A stretch of DNA of 64,000 nt from Rhytidiadelphus loreus (GCA_947034895.1 OX344765.1:33547001-33611000), one strand, 5' to 3'. Positions 10,742 to 20,686 are shown, counted from the stretch's first letter. A program made the numbers and translations. Notes: generated from the letters alone by a model not told the origin.

Positions 10742-11082
10742 AATGTAATGCTTTATTCATGCACCTCACTTATCCTGCTGCGAGAACGCAGCGAACAAGA
10801 TAGTTGGCCTACCACCTCAACGTCCTGCATAGTGGAGAGGCGACCAGGTCATTTCCGGAATTTTTTTTGTTTTTTATTTTTTATTTTTTATTTTTATTTT
10901 CTACTTCTTTTACCAGTGGAAGAATTAAATTTTTTTATTTTTTTTTTATTTTTTTTTTATTTTTATTTTTCAACAGTCGGTTGTCCTTCACTATAGGGAA
11001 TAGTGAAGGGGAACAACCTTGAAACGGGCTCTCCGTGGCCTCAAGAAACATGTAAAGCTTTATTCATCCACCTTGCTTATCC
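10483..11082. repeat. Tandem duplication of a unit of about 300 bp
   Basis: The sequence from CTACTGCGAGAACGCAGCG (10,483) to TTATCC (about 10,774) is repeated directly from 10,775 to 11,082. Both units share the GCGACCAGGTCATTTCCGGA block, the T-rich centre and the hairpin-bearing end. The duplication copied most of the inverted-repeat element at 10,451-10,741. Confidence 0.75.
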
Positions 11083-11486
11083 ATTGCCATCTTCTCCTTA
11101 TAAAGAATATAGCTAACAAATAAATGCATGGACAAAATGTAGGCTTAGTTTTCAAAAAAATAAAGAATGAATGCTTGTATTTTGGCCTCAGTCTTCCAAT
11201 AGGAGATATACTTCATGTAATTATGTTCTTCTTCCCATCCTCAATATTTTTTTTTGACTTGTATATTTTAGCCTACCCCTCATTTTGTTTTTCACCATTC
11301 AATTTTTGTTTCGACATTGTATTTCATTTTTCACATCCTTTATTTTTTTCCTCTCTCTCTATTATTTTATGTCGAACCTTTAAAATATACAGTGAAGTCC
11401 TCATTTTTCTCACGTACCCTATGGATTTCATTTTCATATTTTCCATCCTTTACATTTATTGACACCTTGCAATTATTTTCCACACC

Positions 11487-11553
11487 AACGGGAGGTCTCT
11501 CAATGAAGTCTCCCTGGCCAAAGTCAATAATTCCTCAGAAAGTCCAGAAGTAG
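11487..11553 (-). repeat. Internal copy of the element's right end
   Basis: The sequence from CAACGGGAGGTCTCTCAATG to AGTCCAGAAGTAG, followed by TTAA (11,554-11,557), closely matches the right end at 22,643-22,708, including AAGTCTCCCT and AAAGTC. It is evidence for a second, nested or adjoining element that ends here. Confidence 0.7.
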
Positions 11554-11557
11554 TTAA

Positions 11558-11961
11558 ATATGGCATACACCCTACATTAGTTTCAATCCCTTATATTTTC
11601 CCACCTTCTACAATTTTCGTAAACGCTTTATATTTTTTTCCAACTTAGATGACGTGTGTTGGCCTCCAAATCCTATTCAATAGATCACCCTTGAATTTAA
11701 TAATTATTTTTATAAGTTCTATACTTTATTTTGTAGCCCAATTTATTTTAAGTCACTACTTTATACAATATTTTAAGAGAAGTGAGAATCTATTGTGCTT
11801 CTTTTATCTAGGAAGACATTGGATTCAATCTACTTCTCGAATTTGGCGTTTGAGAAGGGTTTCAATTCATATTTGATTGGTGCTTTTCAAAAATAGAAGT
11901 ACTAACTTACTTGAGTCTCTTATATTTGTTTCAAATGTCTTTTATGGATAAGATGGCTTAT
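11558..11961. other. AT-rich spacer between two element ends
   Basis: There is no gene. The open frame 11,649-11,876 is AT-rich, has no recognisable product and is probably fortuitous. Confidence 0.4.
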
Positions 11962-11965
11962 TTAA

Positions 11966-12184
11966 CTATTTTTGGACTTTGCAAAGTCCAAAATTGGTAA
12001 AGGGACATCTAAGACAATTGTAGACTTTGACTTCAGTCTATAGATTTTAAGAATCTAGAAATGATATAGATTTTGGACTAGGTGGTTTGAAAAAAGTACA
12101 ACAAGTTTAGATTTTAGATATCTATGACATTGGGAGATCCCCCAATGTACAAAGTCCAGAATTCCCTTAAAAGTCCAAGAGTAG
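11966..12184. mobile_element. Non-autonomous 219-bp relative of the large element
   Basis: It begins CTATTTTTGGACTTTGCAAA after TTAA (11,962-11,965) and ends AAAAGTCCAAGAGTAG before TTAA (12,185-12,188). It shares AAAGTCCAAAATT and carries one palindrome, CATTGGGAGATCCCCCAATG, near its right end. The short size, same ends and lack of genes fit a MITE mobilised by the same transposase. Its left end could instead be the left end of a 10.7-kb element reaching 22,708. Confidence 0.7.
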
Positions 12185-12669
12185 TTAAATATTACCTCTG
12201 AGGTGACATTCACATTCATTCAATGATTTTATTTATATCATAATTGTATTGTACATAATCATGAGCCCTTATATTAATGAAAGCAATATATTTAGCAATG
12301 ATGAATTGTAGGTATTATTTAGGATGAGTTCCATGTAGGATTTAGGCCTACATTATAGTGCAAAAGTAATTGCAAGTATCCACGCACATTTTCTTTTTCC
12401 AAATTTAGGATACATAAAAAGTCAAGGATGATTGCAACAAATATCCTTGCACATAATTGGAAATAGAAAAATCATCACCATCTATTTTTCTAATCCATTT
12501 TTTTCTCCTGAAAGTAGACTTTAACAAGAGTTTTCCAAAAATACAAAGTGCTAAGAATATAAACAACTTGGCTGCATTTTAATTTAACTCCAAAATAATT
12601 GGGTGCCTTGGGCATTTAGGGGTGAAGGAGTGTGGAATTACAATTCACACACGATCATGACTTAACGGC

Positions 12670-12900
12670 CCGGAAAAATTGACCCCTCATTGCCCTAGAT
12701 AAGGGTAAATGTAAAAATTGCCCCCTATTTTGTGCCGTACTAATTTTGTATATCTTCACCTCCCACAGATAATTTGGGTCCTTTGATTGCAAATATGAAT
12801 TCAAAATTGGCAAATTTTATAATGTGACTGTGGGAAATAAAAATTTCCAGTGTATTTTGCAAAGGTTCAATACGGGGCAATGAGGGGGTCACTTCTCCTT
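12670..12900. mobile_element. MITE-like element, TGACCCCTCATTGCCC ends
   Basis: Left TTGACCCCTCATTGCCCTA is mirrored on the right by GGGGCAATGAGGGGGTCA. The interior (CCCCCTATTTTGTGCCGT, AATTTGGGTC, GGAAATAAAAATTTCCAG) is related to the element at 30,100-30,320 and its mirror at 44,343-44,562, so all three are one family. Confidence 0.7.
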
Positions 12901-14073
12901 GGCCATGACTTGACCCCTACTCATTTGAAGTGTAGGTTAATTCACATCAAAAGAATTAACCCCCCCCCCCCCTTGCATAGTGAATGGGGATTTAGTTGAT
13001 GATGGCCATAATCATGCGCCATTTGCATAATGATGCCCCCCTCCTGATGCACATGATCATGACCCCTGACGCCTTGTCAGGGCCGCCAGCACTGGACCCT
13101 TTTCCAAGGAGTTCCACCTGGCTCTCCCGTTCGTTTGTCTTCCTCCTGCTGCTTCGCGCGCCTGCAGGACTTCCGTTGGGTTCGCGCGTTGCATCCACCC
13201 CATGCGGCTAACTGCTGCTCGTGTATTTCTCCGCTTGGGTTCGCGCGCCTGCGCTTGTATCGATTTTGTAGGGACGTGTGAGAGCAGACGAGTCCGGTTG
13301 AAGTGAGAAAGTACGGGAGTTTGAAGCGCACGTCGTGGAGGCACAAACTAGGAGGCGTTCGGAATTTGAAGCCCAAGAGTTCCAGGCTGCAAGGAGAATT
13401 TCGCGACCAGCGATACCCTGCGCTTCAGATGCGGTAACTTACCCTAGGCTTCAGACGCGGTGAACTGTTGCTGCAAGCGGGCAAGAAGGTTGACAGCAAA
13501 CTGATCCTCCGCACGCCCCGGAGGTCCTACCCACGGCACTTCGTGTCCCACACTCGTGCCTCCGCTTGAGTCACAAGCAAGCGCTACCTTGTCCGGATTT
13601 TGTTGTCTCACTGTGATGGAATAGCATGATAGTACATTCTTTATAATTTGTAGTCACTTGCAAAGTAGGTTCTTTGTTAGACTCTTGGCAGTCTCTTAGT
13701 ACGTAAATGCTATCATGCTATGTAAGCGCAGTTATGCGTCTGTTGTTGTAGTACAAAATCTAGCGCACAGAGTGCAGGCAGGTAGGTCAAAGTCGGAATC
13801 CGTTTTGAGTTTGGTGAGGGCATTTGGAGCCCGTGTGCAGTGAAGCAGGTTTAGGTGAAGCTTTAATGAGCCCGTTCCTGTGAATATTGTCCATCACCGA
13901 GTAGGTGTATACATTGTGCTGTTTTACTCTACTCATTCAATAGCAATCTCTAAGTGTGTCCTGAAACTGATTTGTATTGTGCAGGAATCAGTGAACAGTC
14001 TGATTCACAACAAGTTCACAGCAGGGACGAAGGGACCAAGTGTAGCATACTGTGCGCGCAGACGGCAAGAGTC
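12901..14073 (+). promoter_or_regulatory. GC-rich probable promoter and leader region of the ParB-like gene
   Basis: After a run of twelve C (12,961-12,972), the region 13,070-13,600 is rich in GC and CpG, with repeated GCGCGCCTGC and GGTTCGCGCG, in contrast to the AT-rich DNA on its left. No long frame carries a recognisable protein. A TTTATAATT sequence near 13,640 is a candidate TATA-like site. A spliced leader exon probably starts after the acceptor TTGTGCAG near 13,984. The calls rest on base composition and position only. Confidence 0.35.
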
Positions 14074-14108
14074 ATGGCAACCACCTCGTTAGCAGAGTGG
14101 AATATCCC
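14074..14108 (+). CDS. First coding exon of the ParB-like gene
   Basis: The exon encodes MATTSLAEWNIP and ends ATCCC before the donor GTAAGA (14,109). Joined to the acceptor CTGCGCAG at 15,118 it reads on in frame (NIP-ENTSKEMPSTF). The leader upstream begins after a candidate acceptor near 13,984. Confidence 0.45.
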
Positions 14109-15118
14109 GTAAGAATTGAGTCCTCTTCGTCAATGTATTTGTGGTTGTTTGTAGTTGTAGAGAAAGTGGTTGTTTATTGTTCATGTTAGGAAAGACACTA
14201 TCAATTTCACTTTCTAACCGACAGTGATAAAGAAACGCCTGTGGTAGCTAGAAATTGTGTATGATACATAGTGAAATCGGAAGTGCACGCAGAAATGCCA
14301 AAATGCCTTGAAACCTTACAACCAAACATTCTAGTCGTTATTATTATTGGAAGAAATGGCAGTTGCAGACCATAAACCCTAATTTCATGGGCACATCTCC
14401 CGATGAAAAGGTACAATATACTGGAAAAGCACTTCTGCAGAAGTCTATGGAGGGTTCTCCCTTAAGATTCATAGTAAACGAATGTTAAAAGAAAGAGAAC
14501 GTCTACTGGAAAACCCTGAACCGACAATCGTCGCAAAATAAAACGAGGAAGCCAGAACAAAACAACGGGATCTCCCGATGAAATTGACTAGTATATCGAG
14601 TTTTGGTTAAGCAGTTGTAGCCATTATAAGAACTCAGGTGTATGTGTTTACATAAAGGACGAACTCAACGGGAAAACTCCCGATGAAAAAGGTATGAAGA
14701 TAGAGTACAACAAGGATGTTCAGTAGGAGGGCTTAGAAAATCAACGGGAAAACTCCCGATGAATAAGGTATGAAGATTAAGTTCAAAGAGGATTTCAGTA
14801 TGGCTTAGAATATCAACGGGATAACTCCCGATGAATAAGATACGAAGGTAGAGCTGAACAAAGATAATCAGTAGGAGGGCTTACAAAATCAACAGGATAA
14901 CTCCCGATGAATGAGGAATACAGACAGAGTTGAACAAGGGCGTTTAGTATGAGGGGTTTGAATATCAACGGGATAACTCCCGATGAATAAGGTATGAGGG
15001 TAGAGTTCAATAAGGATGTTCAGTAGGAGGGCTTCGAATAACAACGGGATAACTCCCGCTAATAACTCAAAACAGTGATGATAAGGTGAACGTCTAACTT
15101 TTGTGTCACACTGCGCAG
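14109..15118 (+). other. Long first intron containing a palindrome array
   Basis: The donor is GTAAGAATTG and the acceptor TTTTGTGTCACACTGCGCAG. Isolated palindromes lie near 14,394 and 14,566, followed by a 76-bp tandem array. Short minus-strand frames here are by-products of the repeats. Confidence 0.5.
14666..15060 (+). repeat. Tandem array of about 76-bp units, each with one palindrome
   Basis: Five full units start at 14,666, 14,741, 14,813, 14,889 and 14,965, with a truncated sixth at 15,041. Each begins CAACGGGATAACTCCCGATG (or AAAACT in the centre) and continues with a related linker (AATAAGGTATGA...GTTCAGTAGGAGGGCTT). The array lies just before the main exon of the ParB-like gene, an arrangement like iterons or parS clusters beside partition genes. 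That functional reading is inference. Confidence 0.9.
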
Positions 15119-16439
15119 AGAGAATACCTCGAAGGAAATGCCTTCCACCTTCTCACCTATAAGGTTGTACAAGTTCATAGATTCATTCGTGCATACGTTT
15201 GAATACACCGGAGACCACGATCTAGGAGCAATGTTCCGATGCGATCGAAAAGTGACAGCGTGGGGCCTCGAGTGGATGGACCAGCCAGATGGGTCCGTAA
15301 TCATATGCCCGAAGCTTTCTTTCGAGAAGAGGGGTCACATTACGACAGGTTTAGACGTGTTGCAGCTTCTTGGTCTAGATAACTCCACAGTCCTTGTCAT
15401 TGTTCGCGAGATGGTTCCTAGGACCCAAGACACAAGAACATATGGGTTGATCCTTGATTATGCCACTATGGATCTCGACATGTGCGAGACCATCACACGG
15501 AAGGGGATCTTAGACAAGCCAGGCGGTTGCCAGTCCTGAACCTTTGAAGAGATGAAGAATGAGTGGGACCTTATTGACGACCTCCGTAACCAGGCAAAGC
15601 CCTCCACTGCAGCAACTGTACAAACTGCAACGCAATCTCCTTCGAAGAAGCCGAAGAAGCGAAAATCCATTGCGGGAGCACCAGGTGATTAAGTTGTGGA
15701 AGAAGATGAGTCAAAGGGCAAGGGCAAGAAAAAGATGAAAGTTGTTCCACTCACTATTCACCGTGCTGTGAACATGACGGATGCAGAGGTCAGGAAGCTC
15801 CAGCCCGCAGAAATAAGAGAAATCAACAAGTTGTACAACCAGGCTTTCAAGCCAATGTACAAATGGGACAAGAAGTCATTAGCCAATGCAAAAGGTGAAC
15901 TCCTCCGAGTGAGCTACAAGTTCCTGCACAAGGCTCCTCCTGGAGTACTTGTGTATAGAGGGATTGAGCCGACGCGATTGGCCGGAATAAAAAATCGCAT
16001 TCTCATAGATTGCGACTACCACTCGGAGAACCGGTACATTACTGTTCTCCCCTTAAAGCGAGGACCTTACGGTCCTGACAATAAGGTGACCTTCTGGGAC
16101 TCGTGTCCAAAGAAGGAGAGTCTAACCGCCAAAACGCACTACTACATTATTGGTGGTCAGCACACTACGCAAGCGCATAGGGAGTTGATTGAGAATGGAG
16201 ACATCCCCGAGGCTGACAAGTCAGAGGCATCCACCTTCAACATCATTCCCATATGGGCACCGTATGATACCAAGAAGAATGAAATCATGCACCTTTCCAA
16301 AGCTCTAAACCAAAACGTTGCTGGTGAGCAGAAGGAGCAGAGCTTCACTCAGCAGCTTGCACACGCTCGAATAAAGTGGAAGGATATGGGCAGCCCAGTG
16401 CCATCATACAGAGGACGAGCGCACTCAGAAGCGTACAAT
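15119..16439 (+). CDS. ParB-like domain exon (two in-frame stops)
   Basis: The frame is open from the acceptor at 15,118 to the donor at 16,440 except for TGA (15,537-15,539) and TAA (15,690-15,692). The first part (FRCDRKVTAWGLEWMDQPDG...VLVIVREMVP) is unrecognised. A Lys-rich stretch (KKPKKRKS, KGKGKKKMK) looks like a nuclear localisation signal. From about 16,020 to 16,320 the order of motifs is ITVLPLKRG, YYIIGGQHTTQAHREL and IWAPYDTKKNEIMHLSKALN. It resembles the ParB/Srx fold, in which a strand is followed by G-x-H-R-x-x-A and then a segment ending in Asn. The usual HR is HT here. The match is by eye and moderate. Confidence 0.5.
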
Positions 16440-16699
16440 GTAAGTTCAAAACACGAAACTTTGAAATGCTTCACGTACTCTTATTTTTCCTCAACTGCAA
16501 TTCCAGCGGGAGAACTCCCGTTGTCCTCAGACTTCTGAAGAAATTTATAGTCGTTGAGGTGTAGCTCGATGTTTATGAAACAAGCATGCATGGACCTCAA
16601 ATAGACGAACAACGGGAGTTCTCCCGATGGTCCTGTGTGTCACAATCTACTAAAGTCGCTGAAACCTTCCCAATTAATAGTGTCGTCGTTCTTGTGCAG
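16440..16699 (+). other. Intron with two palindromes
   Basis: Donor AAT-GTAAGT and acceptor TTCTTGTGCAG join AYN to DFYPVM in phase 0. The intron holds AGCGGGAGAACTCCCGTTG (about 16,505) and AACGGGAGTTCTCCCGATG (about 16,611), both almost perfect. Confidence 0.8.
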
Positions 16700-18040
16700 G
16701 ATTTCTATCCGGTGATGTTCTCTATCTTTACAGGGTTCAAGAATCCTGACAACCCGGATTTGAAGATTCCGCTCCTCTTTATGGAGAAGGATGAGGATGT
16801 GAAACATTGGATTCAGATTGACATGGACTTCCTCAACTTCAAGCTTCCCGACGGTAACGGACCCAAATCCAAGGGCAAACGCAAACCGTTGGGATACACC
16901 GACTTCAAACCCTTGTATGGAGTGCGCGATGAGGATTTGAACTACTTGGCGGGCCAAGTGGAGAAGGGAATTGTGTGCATGAAGAAAACAGCTCTGAACA
17001 TCGATTTCTTCGGAAAGTCAGTCACTCCAATCGCTGTGGCAGCAGGCCGGGAGAAGAAGGTGCGGGCCATGAAGAACGAGCTCATGTGCCACTACAGGCA
17101 GCACCCCCTCCCGAGTAAAAAACTTGAATACATTCCATACACAGCAACAGCGTGGGATGAATTTGCAGATGAAAAGAAAATCACCAAGGAGCAACTTGAA
17201 TGGTGGGTGGATAAGAGCATGGACACGGAGCTGGGAAAAGAGTGGCTAGAGGGTCGAACAAAGGCCCTCAACAAGACTAACGATCCAGACAACTGCCCAA
17301 ATGTTGTGAAGAACATGTGGGAGTTGTTCATGAGCGCTCGTACGGAAGAAATGGAGGCCGTGGTTTCGAAGGACTTCGTCAAGGACTACCTCTGCAAGGT
17401 GATGGACGACCAATGTTGGGACATCACTCAAATTCTGACAGAGGCTTCCGTGAAGGCATGGCGGGGTGAAGCAAAGACCCACATGTACTTCTGGTTCATG
17501 TTTGAAGTGTCAAGTGCAGGCCCCCGTGCGAAACTCCTGGAGCAACACAATTTGAAGCGGCTGTTCGATGCACTGGAGTACAAAGACACCACTCGACGCC
17601 TTGTGAGAGCCCGTTCACCAGCAGTTCTCATCACGGATGCTGCTGGATTCCACGACATTCTTGCACACTTGCAGAAGAGGCGGGAGGAGACGAAGGTCAG
17701 GGTCTGGGATTGGCATGTAGTGAATTACATTGCCGACAAAGAGGACGGCTTTCCCAAACAGGTTTCCGGAACGCAGTACAACGTCTTCTTGGTCTTCCTC
17801 TTCGCCTACGACGACGTCCACGGTTCAACAAGCAGCTTCCACAATTTCTTCCCGGGTGCACAAGACATTTCTACTGTGTACCTCTCCAGGGATTTGGAGG
17901 AAGTGGATACTTTCTACAGGCGTCCAATGATCCCTTGGTTTTCAATTGCGGCGGCACTCGAAATATTCTTTGACCTCATGAGCGACAATATGGTTATTGT
18001 GAATGTGAACGGTGGTCCGGAGTTCACGTCCCTTGGACTG
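16700..18040 (+). CDS. Middle exon, weakly DNA-methyltransferase-like
   Basis: This long uninterrupted frame encodes about 447 residues. The N-terminal half (PLLFMEKDEDVKHW, KPLGYTDFKPLYG) is unrecognised. Near the end, MIPWFSIAAALEIFFDLMSDN, MVIVNVNGGPEFTSLGL and, in the next exon, VLEVVFDVD follow the order seen in N4/N6 DNA methylases: a hydrophobic segment, a glycine loop at motif I, then a strand ending in an acidic residue. No DPPY motif is seen; WDWHVVNY sits about where it would be expected. ParB-methylase fusions are known in bacteria and phages. If the relation is real, the enzyme is probably inactive and may only bind DNA or cofactor. An earlier open stretch (16,586-16,699) is intron. 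Confidence 0.5.
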
Positions 18041-18147
18041 GTAATCTCCTTGATCTTTTTTCTTCAACTTTCTTTTCCTATTCAGTCACTTTGAAGATAG
18101 TGCACTGACATATGTTTCTTGAATTCTATCAAGTCCACTCGACTAAG

Positions 18148-18687
18148 GTACTCGAAGTCGTTTTTGACGTGGACACACAGTCAAAGACAATCACGACTGC
18201 GAGACAGATTTGGGACCAACTGCATACTGAGAACATTCCTCGTCAGTCGGATGACGACGATGATGCGGAGGAGGACCAGCATGCAGGCGACGAGGAAGCT
18301 CAGAACAATCCTGCTCATCAGTCGGATGAGGACGATGATGCAGAGGAGGACCAACATGCAGACAACGAGGAAGCTGCGAACAGTCCTGCTCATCAATCGG
18401 ATGACAACGATGACGCGCAAGATCAGTCGAATGACGACGATGACGCGCAGGACCAGCGTGGAGGCAACCGAGAAGCTCAAAACAGTCTTGCGCAGGACAC
18501 GCCACATCTGAATGACGCGGAACGTAATGATAGAGCTTTGGACAAGGAGAGAAGTGCCACTCGCATCGCGGAGGAGACGGAGAGTGATGTGAATGAGGAA
18601 GAAGTTCTAAAGCCACCTCAAGTGAACCACCCATCAGAGGACAGGGGCAGACATGGAAGCGTTGAGAAAGATCCACCCCAGAAAAAG
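18148..18687 (+). CDS. Acidic-repeat exon
   Basis: After VLEVVFDVDTQSKTITTARQ the protein changes to an acidic, Gln- and Asp-rich stretch with several copies of a unit like HQSDDDDDAEEDQHA (DNA repeats from about 18,240 to 18,470). It is probably disordered and could mimic nucleic acid or bind basic proteins. The acceptor at 18,147 (GACTAAG) keeps the frame but is weak; an acceptor further upstream would add residues. The exon ends AAAAAG before the donor GTTAGT. A shadow Arg-rich frame runs through the same repeats. Confidence 0.45.
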
Positions 18688-18787
18688 GTTAGTCACTGTA
18701 TCTAAACAGCGGGAGATCTCCCGCTGTCAGTTCCGAATTCCGCATGACAGTGATCACTTGAGGAAATCTTACGTGTTGCACTCGTAG

Positions 18788-19766
18788 GATAAGTCAACAA
18801 GGCTAGTGCTGCCTCCGGAGGGCTTGGTGCAGTCATCTTCAAGACATGCCTCACATAGTGGAATGTCTGGAAAACGACGTGCACAGAAGAAGACGGGCAC
18901 GGTCAAAGTGAGGAAGGTTTCAAGCTCTGCACCAGTGTAGAGGATTTCAGGAAGGCGGGCGGAGTTGAGGACGAAGCGCAAGCTGGATATACACCTCAGT
19001 GATGCTGACCCTCCTCACATTCCTTCGCATTCAAATGTGGAGCCTCGAAGGAATGAGGGCGCAAGCATGTCCTCTCCAAAACCGTCAGGGACAGAGGGTG
19101 CTGCAGGTGGGACTTCGGAATCGACCAACGCGGCGTCTATTCTTCTGACTTGTTCAGGAAAAGTTGTTGGTGCTTCTCTTGTTGCCCCTTCGAGTGTGCC
19201 TTTGCCCAAGGATGGAGGGTCACTAGGTAAAGAACCCTTTCCGGCTGAGCAATGCTTTGGTGCAGCGGGAGATCTCCCGATGCTTGCTGACCGGGTTAGA
19301 AGTTGTCATAATGAACGAATGGACGCGGAGCAGCATACTGATGCATCGCGAGATCTCCCAATGCCTCCGACCGAAGAGGTCACCCATGATGCGGGAATGG
19401 CCGACAATATAATGCAGGATACTATGGCGGACTTGACTCAAATGAGTCCGAAGGTCAATCCGCTGGTAGCTGTCCCACACCTTGGACTAACGCATGCGGA
19501 TAGACTTAATATCAGGAATACATTTCAGAATTTAAGTGATTTCCCTAGTTTTCATGCTAGCCAATCGCCCAATTTGAATAGTAGAGCCTCTCGGGAGGTG
19601 CAGGCCGTGTGGGCAGCGCACTCATATATCTTTAACGACATTTTCTAGATTGTCTCTGACCGTGGACCGCTGGAAATAGAGGGGAAGGGCGTAGGACATG
19701 GGGATGATTTACCTGGGGGGGTCGTCGACGTGGAGGACACAAAGCCTGCGAAGGACGTCGTGAAAG
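18788..19766 (+). CDS. Linker exon, Ser/Pro/Lys-rich, two in-frame TAG codons
   Basis: The intron 18,688-18,787 (donor GTTAGT, acceptor CTCGTAG) is 100 bases and has one perfect palindrome in its centre. The exon encodes a basic stretch (GKRRAQKKTGTVKVRK, LRTKRKLD), likely a nuclear localisation signal, then a low-complexity linker. The frame is broken only by TAG at 18,938 and TAG at 19,646. It reaches a donor at 19,767 (AAAG, GTACTT) that leads in frame into the FCP1-like exon. Two palindromes (19,263 and 19,343) lie in the coding sequence and read as AGDLPM and SRDLPM. Confidence 0.4.
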
Positions 19767-20030
19767 GTACTTCTGTGGATACCCTGCGTAGTTCTAGGTC
19801 TTCTCTTGAAAGATCTAGTGAAACAGTCAATGATCTGTCCAAACATTGACACATAATCAACGGGAGCTCTCCCGCTGTTAATCATTCGATGATCTGTCTA
19901 AACATTGAGAGATAATCAACGAGAGCTTTCCCGATGTTTTCTTCATAATTCATTTAATAGTCTACTACTTAAATGATCACGCTTCTTGAAGGACTGATCT
20001 CTAATTACACTATGCTTTAATGTACTGCAG
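19767..20030 (+). other. Intron with two palindromes
   Basis: Donor GTACTT and acceptor TGTACTGCAG join VVK to DCGGPSMTQ in frame. CAACGGGAGCTCTCCCGCTG lies at about 19,858 and CAACGAGAGCTTTCCCGATG at about 19,917. Confidence 0.6.
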
Positions 20031-20686
20031 ATTGTGGCGGACCGTCGATGACCCAACCAAAGACATTGAAAAAGGTAGCTCAGCGCAAGTACTCAGTGGT
20101 ACTTGACCTCAATGGAGTTCTTCTTCACAGGTCCTATAGCCATAATGAAGTCCATGTTGAGCGTCGCCCGCAGGTCACCACGTTTCTGAATTGGCTGCAT
20201 GGTAGAGCGAACGTTGCATTCTGGAGTAGTGTAAGGGCAAAGACCATGGACAATTTGTTGGACCTTGTCCTTGAAAATTGCTCCTTCAGTCGTCGGGATG
20301 TCATTTGTCTAGCTCAGGGGGCATGCATGAAGTCCACGTACAGGGCCCCAACTGCACCAAATAAACCTGTCTTCTTGAAAGAATTGTCGGAATTTTTGCG
20401 CCTCCTTGGTTCATCTTCTTGGGACAATGTTCTTCTAATTGACGACAGTCCAGAAAAGAACCTCTTGAATGATCCACATAGCGTTGTTCACCCTCAGTCC
20501 TTCCGCGGTGAAATGAATGACAACTACCTCTGCATGCACTTGATGCCGTGGCTTCATGGCCTCCTGTTGTCTAATGAGGCGGTACCGGTGTATGTGAGGA
20601 ATAATCCACTTCCTGGCGGGCAGTATCCTGTGGATCCTTTATCCAGTTTGGGCTTCGGAATCATATCGGGAATTCAACGTGCTTGA
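20031..20686 (+). CDS. FCP1/NIF-like HAD-phosphatase domain
   Basis: The protein resembles FCP1/NLI-interacting-factor (TIM50/SCP-type) phosphatases of the HAD superfamily. Numbering from the Met at 20,048: motif I is VVLDLNGVLLHR (Asp20, Asn22), motif II FWSS (58-61), a candidate lysine is Lys111 (FLKEL), and motif III is LLIDDSPEKNLL (Asp132, Asp133). Classical enzymes have D-x-D in motif I; here the second Asp is Asn, as in plant DLNG-type FCP1-domain proteins, so activity is uncertain. The domain is complete (about 200 residues) and ends at TGA 20,684. In the spliced model it is the C-terminal domain of the ParB-like gene, but its own ATG at 20,048 permits a separate gene. It may be a captured host domain. 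Confidence 0.7.

Larger units (their letters stand above)
14074..20686 (+). pseudogene. Multi-exon gene: ParB-like, methyltransferase-like, acidic-repeat and FCP1-like regions in one frame
   Basis: Exons 14,074-14,108, 15,119-16,439, 16,700-18,040, 18,148-18,687, 18,788-19,766 and 20,031-20,686 join in frame through GT-AG introns. The start ATG is in a good context (GTCATGGC). Predicted order: a unique N-terminal part, a ParB-like domain, a region resembling DNA methylases, acidic repeats, a Ser/Pro-rich linker and an FCP1/HAD-like domain at the C-terminus. Four in-frame stops interrupt it (TGA 15,537, TAA 15,690, TAG 18,938, TAG 19,646), so this copy is probably inactive unless some are spliced out. 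Neighbours: the palindrome array lies in intron 1, and a small gene follows. A role in binding or marking the element's palindromes is inference. It could also be two genes, with the FCP1 part separate. Confidence 0.5.

Noticed and set aside
13057..13376. Minus-strand frames of 95-99 codons in the GC-rich region
   Set aside because: Several frames are open on both strands because of GC content. The peptides overlap one another and show no recognisable motif.
14666..15060. CRISPR-like array
   Set aside because: The units are whole tandem repeats with related linkers and not unique spacers, and the context is a plant nuclear genome.
18119..18511. Arg/Met-rich frame overlapping the acidic exon
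   Set aside because: It is a frame shadow of the GAC/GAT-rich acidic repeats.
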